Source of the DNA: Candidatus Daviesbacteria bacterium
Lineage (GTDB): Bacteria; Patescibacteria; Microgenomatia; Daviesbacterales; UBA10151
Assembly (NCBI GenBank): GCA_016176335.1
Contig: JACOXI010000005.1
Location: forward strand, 62,001-126,000
Reading direction: 5' to 3'
DNA: 64,000 bases
Translations under genes and position numbers: made by a program
In this document: one piece after another, positions 41,501-48,639 of the stretch
Layout: each line of letters begins with the position of its first letter
Numbering within the stretch: position 1 is the first letter of the stretch
Notes under the pieces: model-generated
What the model was told of the DNA's origin: nothing
The model's input: the letters and a program-made list of their open reading frames with translations, nothing else
Databases searched by the model: none

Positions 41501-43191
41501 TGATGCAGGATATTGTATCTGACGTATCTAAGGAACAGCTGACAGAGGGGGCCAAAATCGAAATCGGGAAGCTGTTAGCCGAGAAATCAGTTGAGCAAAA
41601 CCTGCTATTGCAGAAGCTTCAAGCTTTGGCCCCAAGTGCACAAGATACGGCCATCAGTGCTGCGGTATCAGCCACCATCTTAGGGGTGGATAAAGCAGCA
41701 GATGTTGCTGGCGAGCCGCCAATTCCAGATGAACTCAGAAGCAAAATTGAAGCTTTGCCGGAAAAGATGATCTCAGAAGAAGACAAAAAGAAACTTTTGG
41801 AGATGAAGTCTCGAGTTGAAGCCAGACTCCAAATAGGAGGCTTGGTAGCAAACGGGGCTTTAACCCAAACTGACACCAGCTTCTTAAATGAGGATTTTGA
41901 TGCTGTTGATCAAAACGCCAGAATCAAGGTGGAGGAACTCAAAAAACTAGAGGAGATTGCCGATGCTGCCGAGACCAAAGATAAACTGGAAGAAAAGATA
42001 GGTAAGAACGAAGAAATTGCCCAAAAACTCCAAGACTTTGAGAAAACCTTTGAGCCGGGCAAAGAGGTACCAGCTGAAATCCGTCCTTATATCCGGCTAA
42101 CCCGCATTAACGAGATAGCCCAAACCGTCAGACCCGATACTATCAACCTTGAAGACTTCTCAAACCGCAAGGATCTTATGTTGGCAGTAGCCACTCTACA
42201 GGAAGAATACAGGCCCACCATAGATGCTTTAAGACAAGTAGAAGACTTTAGAAGAAGAAATCCCAATGCTGCCTTGCCGCTTACTTTGGCCCGGGTTGCG
42301 GCTTTATCCGTAAGCCTTGGGGTAAGAGAAAAAGCCGGACCATGTTATCTACCAACACCCCTCTTCCCGGCCAACACCCCTTGTCCGGCGCCGGGAGCAG
42401 CCATCCCCATTAGTTCCTTTACCGGGATCGGGCCTACCATTGTTGATGAGTTTCGCCCCGGCTGGCCAGGTTCAGCATATCCGTCAGCCTATCAAACAGG
42501 TCCTACTACCGATAAAGATGGCAATCCCTTAGTCTATGGCCAAGGGCCTCAACCAACCAGCGCCGGGGTTTGTCCTTCAGGTTCTCACTGGATGTATGAT
42601 AGTGGTGGCTGGTGTATGTCAAACAGTGGCAACTACAGTTCCTCCTATTCCTACACGCCTTCTGGCACTGGTTCCGGTTACACCCCTTATAGTCCTTATT
42701 ACACTGCCCCGGGAGCGCCTCCGGCAAGCTATGGCTACCCAGGATCCGGTTCTTATTCTAACTTCATAAACACTTACTCGCCTCCAAATTACTGGAGTCC
42801 TGCCCCCACCAATTACACTACCACCCCACCTACTGGCACGGTGCCAGGATCTGGACCCAGGCCAACTGCTCCTGGTCAGTGTCCATCAGGGTATCATTGG
42901 ATGTCTGATTCCGGTGGCTGGTGTATGGCTGACGGACCAACCTATGTACCCAGCGGCTCACCATACAATTATCCGGCGGGTACAACTACCAGTGGCGTGC
43001 CGTCAGGAAGCTTGAATTGCGGCTCCCAGAGCTTTAATCCGGCTACCGGAAGGTGCAATGATGGCGCCTGCCCCGGAGGCTTTAACTGGGACGGCTCAAG
43101 ATGTGTAGCCAGCAGTCCCAGTTACTATTCTCCTAACTTAAACCGGATATTACTGGGATGGCAGAGGCTGTATTCGCACAAGCCCTACTGA
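38527..43191 (+). CDS. Giant secreted protein with three DUF5667-like domains (5' part, frameshifted)
   Basis: 1554 residues as read. A signal peptide (VAIIGLIAVSLWILIPQSAFA) is followed by three related helical domains at about residues 75-140, 415-480 and 929-990. Each begins P-x-x-PFY-x-x-(K/E) (DNPFYALEKV, GEPFYFIKQW, NSPFYIIKQA) and continues with an ERL-x-EA helix, as in DUF5667. Between them lie Pro-rich linkers and two paired Cys modules (CPEGATFKQSEGCIW / CPEGASYQPPNGCVW). The C-terminal region carries CPSGxHWMxDSGGWCM modules. The last 15 residues (RILLGWQRLYSHKPY) are out of character: a +1 shift at 43138-43142 continues the protein to 43978. Confidence 0.85.
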   Translation: MVSPKKSLVAIIGLIAVSLWILIPQSAFATSSKYYDFGPYYGGSSVLGFSFSNLENLPVPQIADSLMPPKAGGILPDNPFYALEKVVENVQLTFTFDPVKKEQLRLDIASERLSEAKTLMDQGKTQAASQALDDYGQTLTALSQNLAAIAQRTDPAAQALVNKAEEVSATQAVVTQALSLTSSPAQAESWTQATNITRYSLDKVAEAKGEPAIPTEFSSSIQQLKEQGLISEEESNKLYSFKNRSEVRDELNKLSSSGQFPISEAVRLDDAVTKYFPDVQKQYLTNLQVVELKSYQTLPQPDSKTAEELKKWQANPATPPSNDIKPYLWYNRAQDLARDVDLSNFSPTQQGDLVKFYPQAVQTNPTYSPPPSPSPVPADASPAPSPTSAVPASPTPSPTPPAAEPYLQGTGGALPGEPFYFIKQWGEGLTYTFTFDPAQKARLRMQEAERRLAEAEALANDPKKATLYESTLKSYQQTLADASNIVKNLKDTKASEEAAARLEAQAARHEVVFEKGLLPPPPQNPTLTSDVIRTAEDAMDRSADVLDRPALPPVLASRLQDLKAQGLILPEEAEDLTRSASREEAREKIRKLVELNTFPPADAKKLDEAQAVVSPADYNQLVEVRKVEELQSLRSVQTDLAQTPTLRSTATTLAQKEVALTNSFDPTLIKPEDLGGKENLIKAYERLTAVPRPINGGQFGPEVTPGAQPSATPRPQDAVLSACPEGATFKQSEGCIWADNGKRINDYDQYKCEGPRQYYSFAVKKCVASDSTRGYQEDAQPICPVGYSWNWQAQSCQTATGGILPFPSPSPVVDPINDEEREARSKSCPEGASYQPPNGCVWDKTGKSVYDPEQYRCGRGQYYSFEEGKCVASPKEGEPYPKNTTPVCKEDGAYWSWNEGKCIQAVFPSEQKGGPGAIIIDEFRPPFIAPNSPFYIIKQAAERVQLAIAFTAPARERVSLSQAKERLIEAADALKRNDEGAVKKALDTYTSMMQDIVSDVSKEQLTEGAKIEIGKLLAEKSVEQNLLLQKLQALAPSAQDTAISAAVSATILGVDKAADVAGEPPIPDELRSKIEALPEKMISEEDKKKLLEMKSRVEARLQIGGLVANGALTQTDTSFLNEDFDAVDQNARIKVEELKKLEEIADAAETKDKLEEKIGKNEEIAQKLQDFEKTFEPGKEVPAEIRPYIRLTRINEIAQTVRPDTINLEDFSNRKDLMLAVATLQEEYRPTIDALRQVEDFRRRNPNAALPLTLARVAALSVSLGVREKAGPCYLPTPLFPANTPCPAPGAAIPISSFTGIGPTIVDEFRPGWPGSAYPSAYQTGPTTDKDGNPLVYGQGPQPTSAGVCPSGSHWMYDSGGWCMSNSGNYSSSYSYTPSGTGSGYTPYSPYYTAPGAPPASYGYPGSGSYSNFINTYSPPNYWSPAPTNYTTTPPTGTVPGSGPRPTAPGQCPSGYHWMSDSGGWCMADGPTYVPSGSPYNYPAGTTTSGVPSGSLNCGSQSFNPATGRCNDGACPGGFNWDGSRCVASSPSYYSPNLNRILLGWQRLYSHKPY

Positions 43192-43978
43192 TACTTCTTA
43201 CTATTCTCCCAGCTCGTACTCGCAAGGTTGCACTCCAGGTTATTACTGGAATGGCAGTAAATGTGTGGCAGGTAGCAATGAAGGTTCAGGGTGGTCAGAT
43301 ACAGCTGCCAGATCCCAATCCTGGTGTCAACCTCCCTCAAACGGCTGTGGCTCTAATTCTTATTGGGATTATGGTAGCTGTTACTGCAGCAGCTCAACCA
43401 CTTATTATGGAGGTAGTGGTCCCTCACCCAGCAATCAATGCCAGGGTCTAAGCTGCGGTGGAGGCGCATGGTTAGATTACTCAACCTGTAGTTGTAAGTA
43501 TTCAGGTGGTTCTGGAACTAGTTCTACAGGATCTACCATCACTTGTTATCCTCCTTCCGCAGGTTGTCCAGGCGGCTGGTATGATTATGGCACTTGCAGC
43601 TGCAAAACCAGCTACTCCGGCACAAGTTCCGGCTCAGGAGGAACAACTACCACCGGTTCTTGTCCTTCAGGCTCCCATTGGATGAGTGATAATGGTGGTT
43701 ACTGCATGTCTGATACCGGAGGAGGCACATCCTCTTCCGGCTCTACCACCACTTCATCCGGAGGATCAACATCAAGCGGATCCTGTCCTTCGGGATATCA
43801 TTGGATGAGCGATAATGGTGGCTGGTGCATGCAAGACGGCGGAGGCTCGACCTCAAGTAGCGGCTCAACAACTACTACCAGTGAACCGGCTCCGACCACT
43901 ACCACCACTACCACATCTGAACCGGCCCCCACACCTACCAGTTCCGAACCTGCGCCAACACCTGCTCCCAGCCCTTAG
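43142..43978 (+). CDS. 3' part of the giant secreted protein, in shifted frame
   Basis: Open from 43142 without a start codon of its own. It begins TGYYWDGRGCIRTSPTDTSY and continues the Tyr/Gly/Cys-rich pattern of the upstream frame, then has two more CPSGxHWMSDNGGxCM modules and a Thr/Pro/Glu-rich tail (SEPAPTPTSSEPAPTPAPSP). Deleting one A in CTTAAACC (43138-43144) would fuse the two parts into about 1816 residues. The ATG at 43265 is not a credible independent start. No LPxTG-type sorting signal is seen. Confidence 0.75.
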   Translation, partial: TGYYWDGRGCIRTSPTDTSYYSPSSYSQGCTPGYYWNGSKCVAGSNEGSGWSDTAARSQSWCQPPSNGCGSNSYWDYGSCYCSSSTTYYGGSGPSPSNQCQGLSCGGGAWLDYSTCSCKYSGGSGTSSTGSTITCYPPSAGCPGGWYDYGTCSCKTSYSGTSSGSGGTTTTGSCPSGSHWMSDNGGYCMSDTGGGTSSSGSTTTSSGGSTSSGSCPSGYHWMSDNGGWCMQDGGGSTSSSGSTTTTSEPAPTTTTTTTSEPAPTPTSSEPAPTPAPSP

Positions 43979-44004
43979 TCCTTAATGTCAGTCAATACGA
44001 CACA

Positions 44005-44033
44005 TTGACAAACATGACATCATAAGTTAAAAT
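44005..44033 (+). promoter_or_regulatory. rplJ-rplL promoter
   Basis: TTGACA (44005-44010), 17 bases, TAAAAT (44028-44033), followed by a leader of about 180 bases. Confidence 0.7.
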
Positions 44034-44068
44034 AATTTGGCTTAAGACAGTGAGTGGAGCGAAGCGAC

Positions 44069-44182
44069 ATCCTGAGCATAGTCGAAGGATGCTTTACACC
44101 ATAAATCTCACCGAGGCAGTTTAGTATATCGTAAGATTGAATATCGTATATCGGAAAACCGATAAACAATAAACGATTAACG
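44069..44182 (+). repeat. rplJ leader built of two repeat families
   Basis: ATCCTGAGCATAGTCGAAGGAT (44069-44090) of the TTCGACTTCGCTCAGG family, then nine heptamers (44121-44182: ATATCGT, AAGATTG ... GATTAAC, GATAAAC) whose halves are complementary. A second block of the same family (44757-44819) separates rplJ from rplL. Confidence 0.75.
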
Positions 44183-44190
44183 ATAAACCA

Positions 44191-44215
44191 AAAACGCCTC
44201 AGAAAGGCGTTTTTT
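44191..44215 (+). terminator. Intrinsic terminator or attenuator abutting rplJ
   Basis: AAAACGCCT - CAGAA - AGGCGTTTTTT: a 6-base GC-rich stem (extended by A-T pairs) and a T-run, ending two bases before the rplJ ATG at 44218. The position inside the operon leader fits attenuation, perhaps by L10, rather than simple termination. Confidence 0.75.
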
Positions 44216-44217
44216 AA

Positions 44218-44754
44218 ATGGCTAAAACTAAACAACAAAAAGAGCAAGCAGTACAACAAATACAAGAAAAGCTGGGCAAGGCCAAAGCTATAGTTTTTGC
44301 TGACTATAAAGGCTTGACCATGAAGCATTTATCCGATTTAAGAAATAAATTGCGTGATGTTAATGGCGAATTCAGTATAACCAAAAATAGCTTACTTGAA
44401 CGTGCTCTTCCCGCCTCCAACTTTGAAGGTCCAACAGCCACTCTTTTTGCGTATGATGATCAAATTACCCCTATTAAAATTTTGGTCAAAGCGCTAAAGG
44501 ATGCTGCCATTGGTAAAGTTAAGGCGGGGTTTTTAGGAGTTGATGTCCTGGATGAAAACAAGATTCTTACACTGGCCAGTCTGCCCTCTAAAGATGAACT
44601 GAAAGGTCAAGTTGTGGGACTATTGGCAGCTCCACTTCAAGGTATGGTATCAGTACTACAAGGAAATCTAAGAAATTTAGTGCACGTAGTGCGCGAACTT
44701 CGTTCAGTATATACATTATCAGAAATTCAAAAAGCGAAAGGAGGTGAAAGTTAG
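44218..44754 (+). CDS. rplJ: Ribosomal protein uL10
   Basis: 178 residues. N-terminal rRNA-binding domain (QEKLGKAKAIVFADYKGLTMKHLSDLRNKLRDVNGEFSITKNSLL) and a C-terminal helix that carries L7/L12 dimers. Length is normal. Followed by rplL after a heptamer block. The terminator hairpin upstream suggests autogenous control. Confidence 0.95.
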   Translation: MAKTKQQKEQAVQQIQEKLGKAKAIVFADYKGLTMKHLSDLRNKLRDVNGEFSITKNSLLERALPASNFEGPTATLFAYDDQITPIKILVKALKDAAIGKVKAGFLGVDVLDENKILTLASLPSKDELKGQVVGLLAAPLQGMVSVLQGNLRNLVHVVRELRSVYTLSEIQKAKGGES

Positions 44755-44830
44755 TATATCGTAAATCGGTTATCGTATATCGGAAACACACAAACCATAA
44801 ACGATAAACCATAGACGATCAAACAACCAT

Positions 44831-45478
44831 ATGGCAGATGATCAACAAAAACAAGATCAACAATCAGAACAGCCTAAAACTGAAGAATCAACAGAGGGAG
44901 CGAAGGCTGCCGCAGATTCTCAACTGTCAGAGGCAGGCGAGATCAGCAGCGAGAGCACAAGTTCTGACGTGCACGAGCCTGGTCGAGCTGGTGGCGAACC
45001 GCCAGCTGGCGGTGAGCCAGCCGAGTTGGAGAATCAAGGCCAGCCGAGCGACCAAAGCGCACCAGCCAAGAAAAAACCTGCTCCTAAACCAGTTTCAGCA
45101 AACTTAGAAAAGATAATTGAACAAATTGAAAAATTATCAGTTCTAGAACTGGCTGATTTAGTACATGCTTTAGAGGATAGATTTGGGGTTTCAGCATCCG
45201 CACCAGTTATGGCAGCAGGACCAGCAGCCGCCTCGCCTTCGGCGGGCGAGCCAACGGAGGAAAAAACTACTTTCAATGTGGTTTTAACAGCAGCAGGTGC
45301 CAATAAAATTGCAGTGATAAAAGCTGTCAGGGAATTAGTCCAGACTTTAGGGTTAAAAGAGGCAAAAGATTTGGTGGAGTCAGCTCCAAAACCTGTTTTG
45401 GAATCAGTTAATAAGCAGACTGCTGAAGAGGCAAAACAGAAGCTTACGGCAGCAGGAGCGACAGTAGAACTTCAATAA
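44831..45478 (+). CDS. rplL: Ribosomal protein bL12 with repeat-derived N-terminal extension
   Basis: 215 residues against about 125 for normal L7/L12. The dimerisation domain begins near residue 94 (LEKIIEQIEKLSVLELADLVHALEDRFGVSA). The hinge contains the 23-base hairpin repeat (ASPSAGEP), and the C-terminal factor-binding domain is intact (EKTTFNVVLTAAGANKIAVIKAVRELV). The first 90 residues are acidic, Gln/Ser/Ala/Gly-rich and probably disordered; 44912-45051 derives from the element also present in rplA. An ATG just before the dimerisation domain is not present, so the extension is likely made. Confidence 0.94.
   Translation: MADDQQKQDQQSEQPKTEESTEGAKAAADSQLSEAGEISSESTSSDVHEPGRAGGEPPAGGEPAELENQGQPSDQSAPAKKKPAPKPVSANLEKIIEQIEKLSVLELADLVHALEDRFGVSASAPVMAAGPAAASPSAGEPTEEKTTFNVVLTAAGANKIAVIKAVRELVQTLGLKEAKDLVESAPKPVLESVNKQTAEEAKQKLTAAGATVELQ
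44912..45051 (+). repeat. 140-bp element in rplL, homologous to the rplA element
   Basis: Shares ends with 34313-34440 and is read in the same frame (ADSQLSEAGE against AASRLFEPGE in rplA). Contains hairpins GGCGAACCGCCAGCTGGCGG and GACGTGCACG. Confidence 0.75.
45230..45252 (+). repeat. 23-bp hairpin repeat in the rplL hinge
   Basis: GCCTCGCCTTCGGCGGGCGA plus GCC; differs from the topA copy (197-219) only at the loop and last bases. Confidence 0.7.
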
Positions 45479-45483
45479 CCCTA

Positions 45484-45513
45484 TTGACACCATCTGTTTT
45501 GTTGTGATATACA
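45484..45513 (+). promoter_or_regulatory. Promoter before the HTH gene
   Basis: TTGACA (45484-45489), 18 bases, TATACA (45508-45513), just after the rplL stop; about 90 bases before the HTH start. Confidence 0.55.
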
Positions 45514-45604
45514 AAGAAATAGATCATCTTATTATTGAACCAGAATACCTCGCCAAGTCAGACTTGGCAGGGATGAATGGTTCGATAAGAACTTGTTCGT
45601 TCGT

Positions 45605-45844
45605 ATGGCTAATAATAAATTATCACTGGAAAATCTCCCTGATTTACTAACTGTTAAAGAAGTTGCAGAAGTTTTGCGTGTTTCACCCTTAACCATTAAA
45701 AGGTGGGGCAAAAGAGGAAAATTACCTGCTATAAGAATTAATAGTAGAGGTGACAGGCGTTATAAAAAAGAGGCGGTGCTATGGCTTTTAGGTATAACCC
45801 AGAAACAAGTTTCAGGTGAATCCACTACACCTACTTCATACTAA
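45605..45844 (+). CDS. Excisionase/MerR-type helix-turn-helix protein
   Basis: 79 residues from ATG 45605 (MANNKLSLENL); an ATG four codons upstream is possible. The motif LLTVKEVAEVLRVSPLTIKRWGKRGKLPAIRINSRGDRRYKKEAVLWLL is a classic winged HTH_17 domain. Such small proteins act as excisionases or transcription regulators. No integrase lies nearby, so a regulatory role is more likely. Confidence 0.8.
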   Translation: MANNKLSLENLPDLLTVKEVAEVLRVSPLTIKRWGKRGKLPAIRINSRGDRRYKKEAVLWLLGITQKQVSGESTTPTSY

Positions 45845-46040
45845 ATATCTCAAAACTCAAATCGCAAAACATCAATGCTGCCTTCGGCAGAACAAAAATA
45901 CAATTCAAATCTAAAATCTTTTAACGGTTTTGAGATTTAGGATGTAGATTTGACCCATTCGGCTTCGTTCAGGGTCATCCTGAGCATTGTCGAAGGATGC
46001 CATTTGAGATCTAAGATTTGAGATTTAGCACTTAAGTACT
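45845..46040. repeat. Composite intergenic repeat block
   Basis: Heptamers CTCAAAA-CTCAAAT-CGCAAAA at the left and GATCTAA-GATTTGA-GATTTAG at the right form inverted arms. Between them lie CTGCCTTCGGCAG and a double copy of the TTCGACTTCGCTCAGG family (45952-46001). Fills the gap between the HTH and cupin genes; no reading frame seen. Confidence 0.8.
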
Positions 46041-46087
46041 CTATTCTGCTAATTGCCATTGAAAAGGTTATCCGAAAAGCATAATCT

Positions 46088-46597
46088 TCATTCTGTTGTT
46101 ATTTGCGGGTGTAGTTTGTAGTGGGAATTTTGTTCAAAACCAATTTCTCCCTTTTTCTCAATAATATAGTAAGCAAGTCCCTTTTTCGTAATGATTGGTT
46201 TAGAATCAATATTATTTGATTCCAAGTCTATATTTCCCACAACTACCAAAAATGCTTTCCCTATATTTACCAAAGACATTGCCCAACCAGCCGGTATACC
46301 AACTTGTCTTCCGGGATTTAAAGTGACAACCTTAAACTCTTTTGCCTCACCCAAAGTATCATTTCTTTGCATAAGCAAAACCCCCTGACCATACAGGCAT
46401 TGATAAACTTGCACTCCCGGATAATTACTTAAATATCCTTCGGTCTTGTTGTATTCTACCCCGTTTTGTCCTGCGGAAATTACAAAAATAATTTGATCTT
46501 TTTCTACAATAAGATTGTAAGGTTCCTTTATAATGGGTCTGGCCCGAGGATCCATTAACACATCTTTTATATCTTTATACTTTTTTGTAATGATCAT
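46088..46597 (-). CDS. Cupin-fold protein, glucose-6-phosphate-isomerase-like
   Basis: 169 residues. Predicted beta-barrel with GYLSNYPGVQVYQCLYGQGVLLMQ and VVTLNPGRQVGIPAGWAMSLVNIGKAFLVV, which recalls the archaeal-type cupin phosphoglucose isomerase (conserved GxG...PPxxxH region), but the expected metal-binding His residues are largely absent. A sugar-phosphate enzyme or a non-catalytic cupin are both possible. Upstream of glycosyltransferase genes on the same strand. Confidence 0.55.
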   Translation of the reverse strand: MIITKKYKDIKDVLMDPRARPIIKEPYNLIVEKDQIIFVISAGQNGVEYNKTEGYLSNYPGVQVYQCLYGQGVLLMQRNDTLGEAKEFKVVTLNPGRQVGIPAGWAMSLVNIGKAFLVVVGNIDLESNNIDSKPIITKKGLAYYIIEKKGEIGFEQNSHYKLHPQITTE

Positions 46598-46628
46598 AAT
46601 TTCAGCTTAAACGGAATAAATAGGATAG

Positions 46629-47384
46629 TCAACCCTTCAGCTGAGCTCTCAAAAGCAAATACAGGTATTGTATTAAAGCCAGCTGCCTTTTGATCCTCCA
46701 TGGTTGAAGACACAACCTGAACAACCACTCAAATCCTAAATGTTGTATCCAAATTGGAGCTCTGGGAACCTTGCCGCTTATTATATCAAATGCTCCCCCC
46801 ACCCCCATAGCCACTTTAACAGGAATTTTGGGCAAATTTTTAGCAATCCATTTTTCTTGTTTTGGAGGACCAAGCGCCACAAACAAAATACCTGTTTGTG
46901 GCAGATTTAAGATATAAGATTTAGGATTTATGATTTTCTCTCTATTCTTAAATCTTAAATCATAAATCATATCTCCATCATCATTAAAAATCCCAACTTC
47001 ACTGGCAAACGAGACTTTAAGTTTTGGATATTTCCTCTTCAAGCACTCAGCCGTTTTTTCTGCTATCTTCCCTCTCCCTCCTAAAAAGCCTGTTGTAAAA
47101 CCCTTTTCTTCGGCCATCTTTACCAACCCTTCCATTACATCTATACCAGGGGTAGTCATAACTATATCACCAGTAAGTTTCAACCCTACCCCATCAGGAA
47201 CTGCTAAATCCGCGTTATTTAATATCCTTTTAAATACAAGGTCTTTTTGGGCCGCGACGATAAACTCCGGATTAGGAGTTACTATGTAATGTTTACCGGG
47301 ATTCCAAATCCAATGCTCTACTATCGTAAGCGCTTCATTAAGACTTACATCATCAATTTTGATTCCCAGAACATCTACTTTCAT
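46629..47384 (-). CDS. WecG/TagA/CpsF-family glycosyltransferase
   Basis: 251 residues from ATG 47384, which overlaps the upstream glycosyltransferase stop as ATGA. Family signatures: YIVTPNPEFIVAAQKDLVF, LAVPDGVGL, FLGGRGKIAEKTAECL, LFVALGPPKQEKWIAKN and GVGGAFDIISG. These enzymes transfer ManNAc or similar sugars to lipid-linked GlcNAc in teichoic-acid or enterobacterial-antigen synthesis. Period-7 DNA (46904-46973) is in frame between conserved blocks (YDLRFKNREKIINPKSYILNL). Confidence 0.9.
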   Translation of the reverse strand: MKVDVLGIKIDDVSLNEALTIVEHWIWNPGKHYIVTPNPEFIVAAQKDLVFKRILNNADLAVPDGVGLKLTGDIVMTTPGIDVMEGLVKMAEEKGFTTGFLGGRGKIAEKTAECLKRKYPKLKVSFASEVGIFNDDGDMIYDLRFKNREKIINPKSYILNLPQTGILFVALGPPKQEKWIAKNLPKIPVKVAMGVGGAFDIISGKVPRAPIWIQHLGFEWLFRLCLQPWRIKRQLALIQYLYLLLRAQLKG

Positions 47385-48550
47385 AAATTCTCCAATACCC
47401 CAAGTGTTTCTTTTGCGCATTTCTCCCAGCTAAATCTTTCTATATTATCAAGTCCCGCCTTAATAAGCTTAATTCTTAATTCTTGATTCTTTATTCTTAT
47501 CATTCCCTTTACTATATCATCTACACTATATGGATTAACATAAACTGCTCCTTTACCAGCCACCTCCGGCATGGATGAAAGATTAGAAGTGATCACCGGA
47601 CAACCACAAGCCTGGGCCTCCAAGATTGGCAAACCAAAACCTTCAAAAAGCGAAGGAAAAAGTAATGCTATTGCTCCGAAGTACAGTGCAGATAAATCTT
47701 TATCAGGCACATACCCCAAAAATTTTACCCTGTCCTCTATCCCTAATTTCTTTGGCAACTGATAAATTTCATCAGACAGCCAGCCTTTAGAACCTGCTAT
47801 AACTAATTTCAGTGATTTATGATTTATGATTAAAGATTTATGATTTTTTATTCGTAAATCAGTATTCTTAAATCGTAAATCTTGCTCATAAATTAATTTT
47901 TCTTCAGATATAAACTTACTGAATGCAATAATTAAACGCTCGAGATTTTTACGAGGCTGTACTGTCCCCACAAACAAAAAATAACTATGATACTTTAAAT
48001 TATATTTCTTAATACTTTGAGTGTCTTTGAACTTTTCTTTATCATATCCTTCATAACTCACGCTGATTTTATCCGGTTTAATTCCCACCCTTTTGATAAG
48101 ATCATCCTTAGTGGCCCGGGACACAGCAATCAAGGCAGTTGCGCTTTTTAGCTGGGAGCGGGTCATGAAATTTAAATACAACCTTTGTTTTAGCTGGTGC
48201 ATGGCCGGAAGATATTCTGATCCCAAATCATGAACAGTCACCAAAGTCTTAAGTCCTGGCTTTCTAATAACCGGCAAGGTATGGGCAGGTACAAATAACA
48301 CATCAATATTGTCTTTGAAGGTCTGCAAAGCCAACCCCCCTTGAGTCCATAAAAATTTAAAATTTAAAGTTGAAAATTGAAAATTGTCAGGGAAATCTTT
48401 TTTAACAAAATTAACACCTGGCCTTAAATAAACTTGGTAAGTATTTTTCCTATCAATCCTTGCCAAAGCCTTAAGCAGTTGATAAGAATAATTCTCTGTA
48501 CCTGTTTTCTCTTTAATAAAGGCCCTGGAAGCATCAAATCCAATAATCAT
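47381..48550 (-). CDS. GT4-family glycosyltransferase
   Basis: 389 residues, GT-B fold. N-terminal GTGTENYSYQLLKAL-like motif (KTGTENYSYQL), middle FLFVGTVQPRKNLERLI and C-terminal nucleotide-sugar region FPSLFEGFGLPILEAQACGCPVITSNLSSMPEVAG with the EX7E motif. Two repeat insertions are in frame: 48352-48386 (encoding FQFSTLNFKF) and 47814-47883 (ten units, encoding RFKNTDLRIKNHKSLIINHKS). Acts with the WecG/TagA enzyme in surface glycan synthesis. Confidence 0.92.
   Translation of the reverse strand: MIIGFDASRAFIKEKTGTENYSYQLLKALARIDRKNTYQVYLRPGVNFVKKDFPDNFQFSTLNFKFLWTQGGLALQTFKDNIDVLFVPAHTLPVIRKPGLKTLVTVHDLGSEYLPAMHQLKQRLYLNFMTRSQLKSATALIAVSRATKDDLIKRVGIKPDKISVSYEGYDKEKFKDTQSIKKYNLKYHSYFLFVGTVQPRKNLERLIIAFSKFISEEKLIYEQDLRFKNTDLRIKNHKSLIINHKSLKLVIAGSKGWLSDEIYQLPKKLGIEDRVKFLGYVPDKDLSALYFGAIALLFPSLFEGFGLPILEAQACGCPVITSNLSSMPEVAGKGAVYVNPYSVDDIVKGMIRIKNQELRIKLIKAGLDNIERFSWEKCAKETLGVLENL
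47814..47883. repeat. Ten-unit heptamer repeat GATTTAT inside the GT4 gene
   Basis: Units run GATTTAT, GATTTAT, GATTAAA, GATTTAT, GATTTTT, TATTCGT, AAATCAG, TATTCTT, AAATCGT, AAATCTT: 70 bases whose halves are partly inverse complements. Confidence 0.88.
48352..48386. repeat. Heptamer repeat AAAATTT/AAAATTG x5 inside the GT4 gene
   Basis: AAAATTT, AAAATTT, AAAGTTG, AAAATTG, AAAATTG in coding sequence. Confidence 0.85.
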
Positions 48551-48639
48551 ATTCCAACTATATCACAATAGAATGGAATTTCTTGACTTTAATCTGAATG
48601 AGGATAGAGTAGTTAATGTTTTTGACTTGCTGAAGTAGA

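Noticed and set aside
43138..43144. Programmed frameshift at CTTAAAC
   Set aside because: The heptamer resembles -1 slippery sites, but the continuing protein frame requires +1, and the -1 frame gives an unrelated short peptide. An indel or sequence error is simpler.
43158..43451. Independent 97-residue gene in the frameshift region
   Set aside because: It is the third, off-frame reading of the Cys/Gly-rich module DNA. Its product is a low-quality hydrophobic sequence unlike any neighbour.
44218..45478. Horizontal acquisition of rplJ-rplL because of odd base composition
   Set aside because: The GC-rich part is confined to the inserted element in the N-terminal extension; the ribosomal-protein cores have the same codon use as neighbours.
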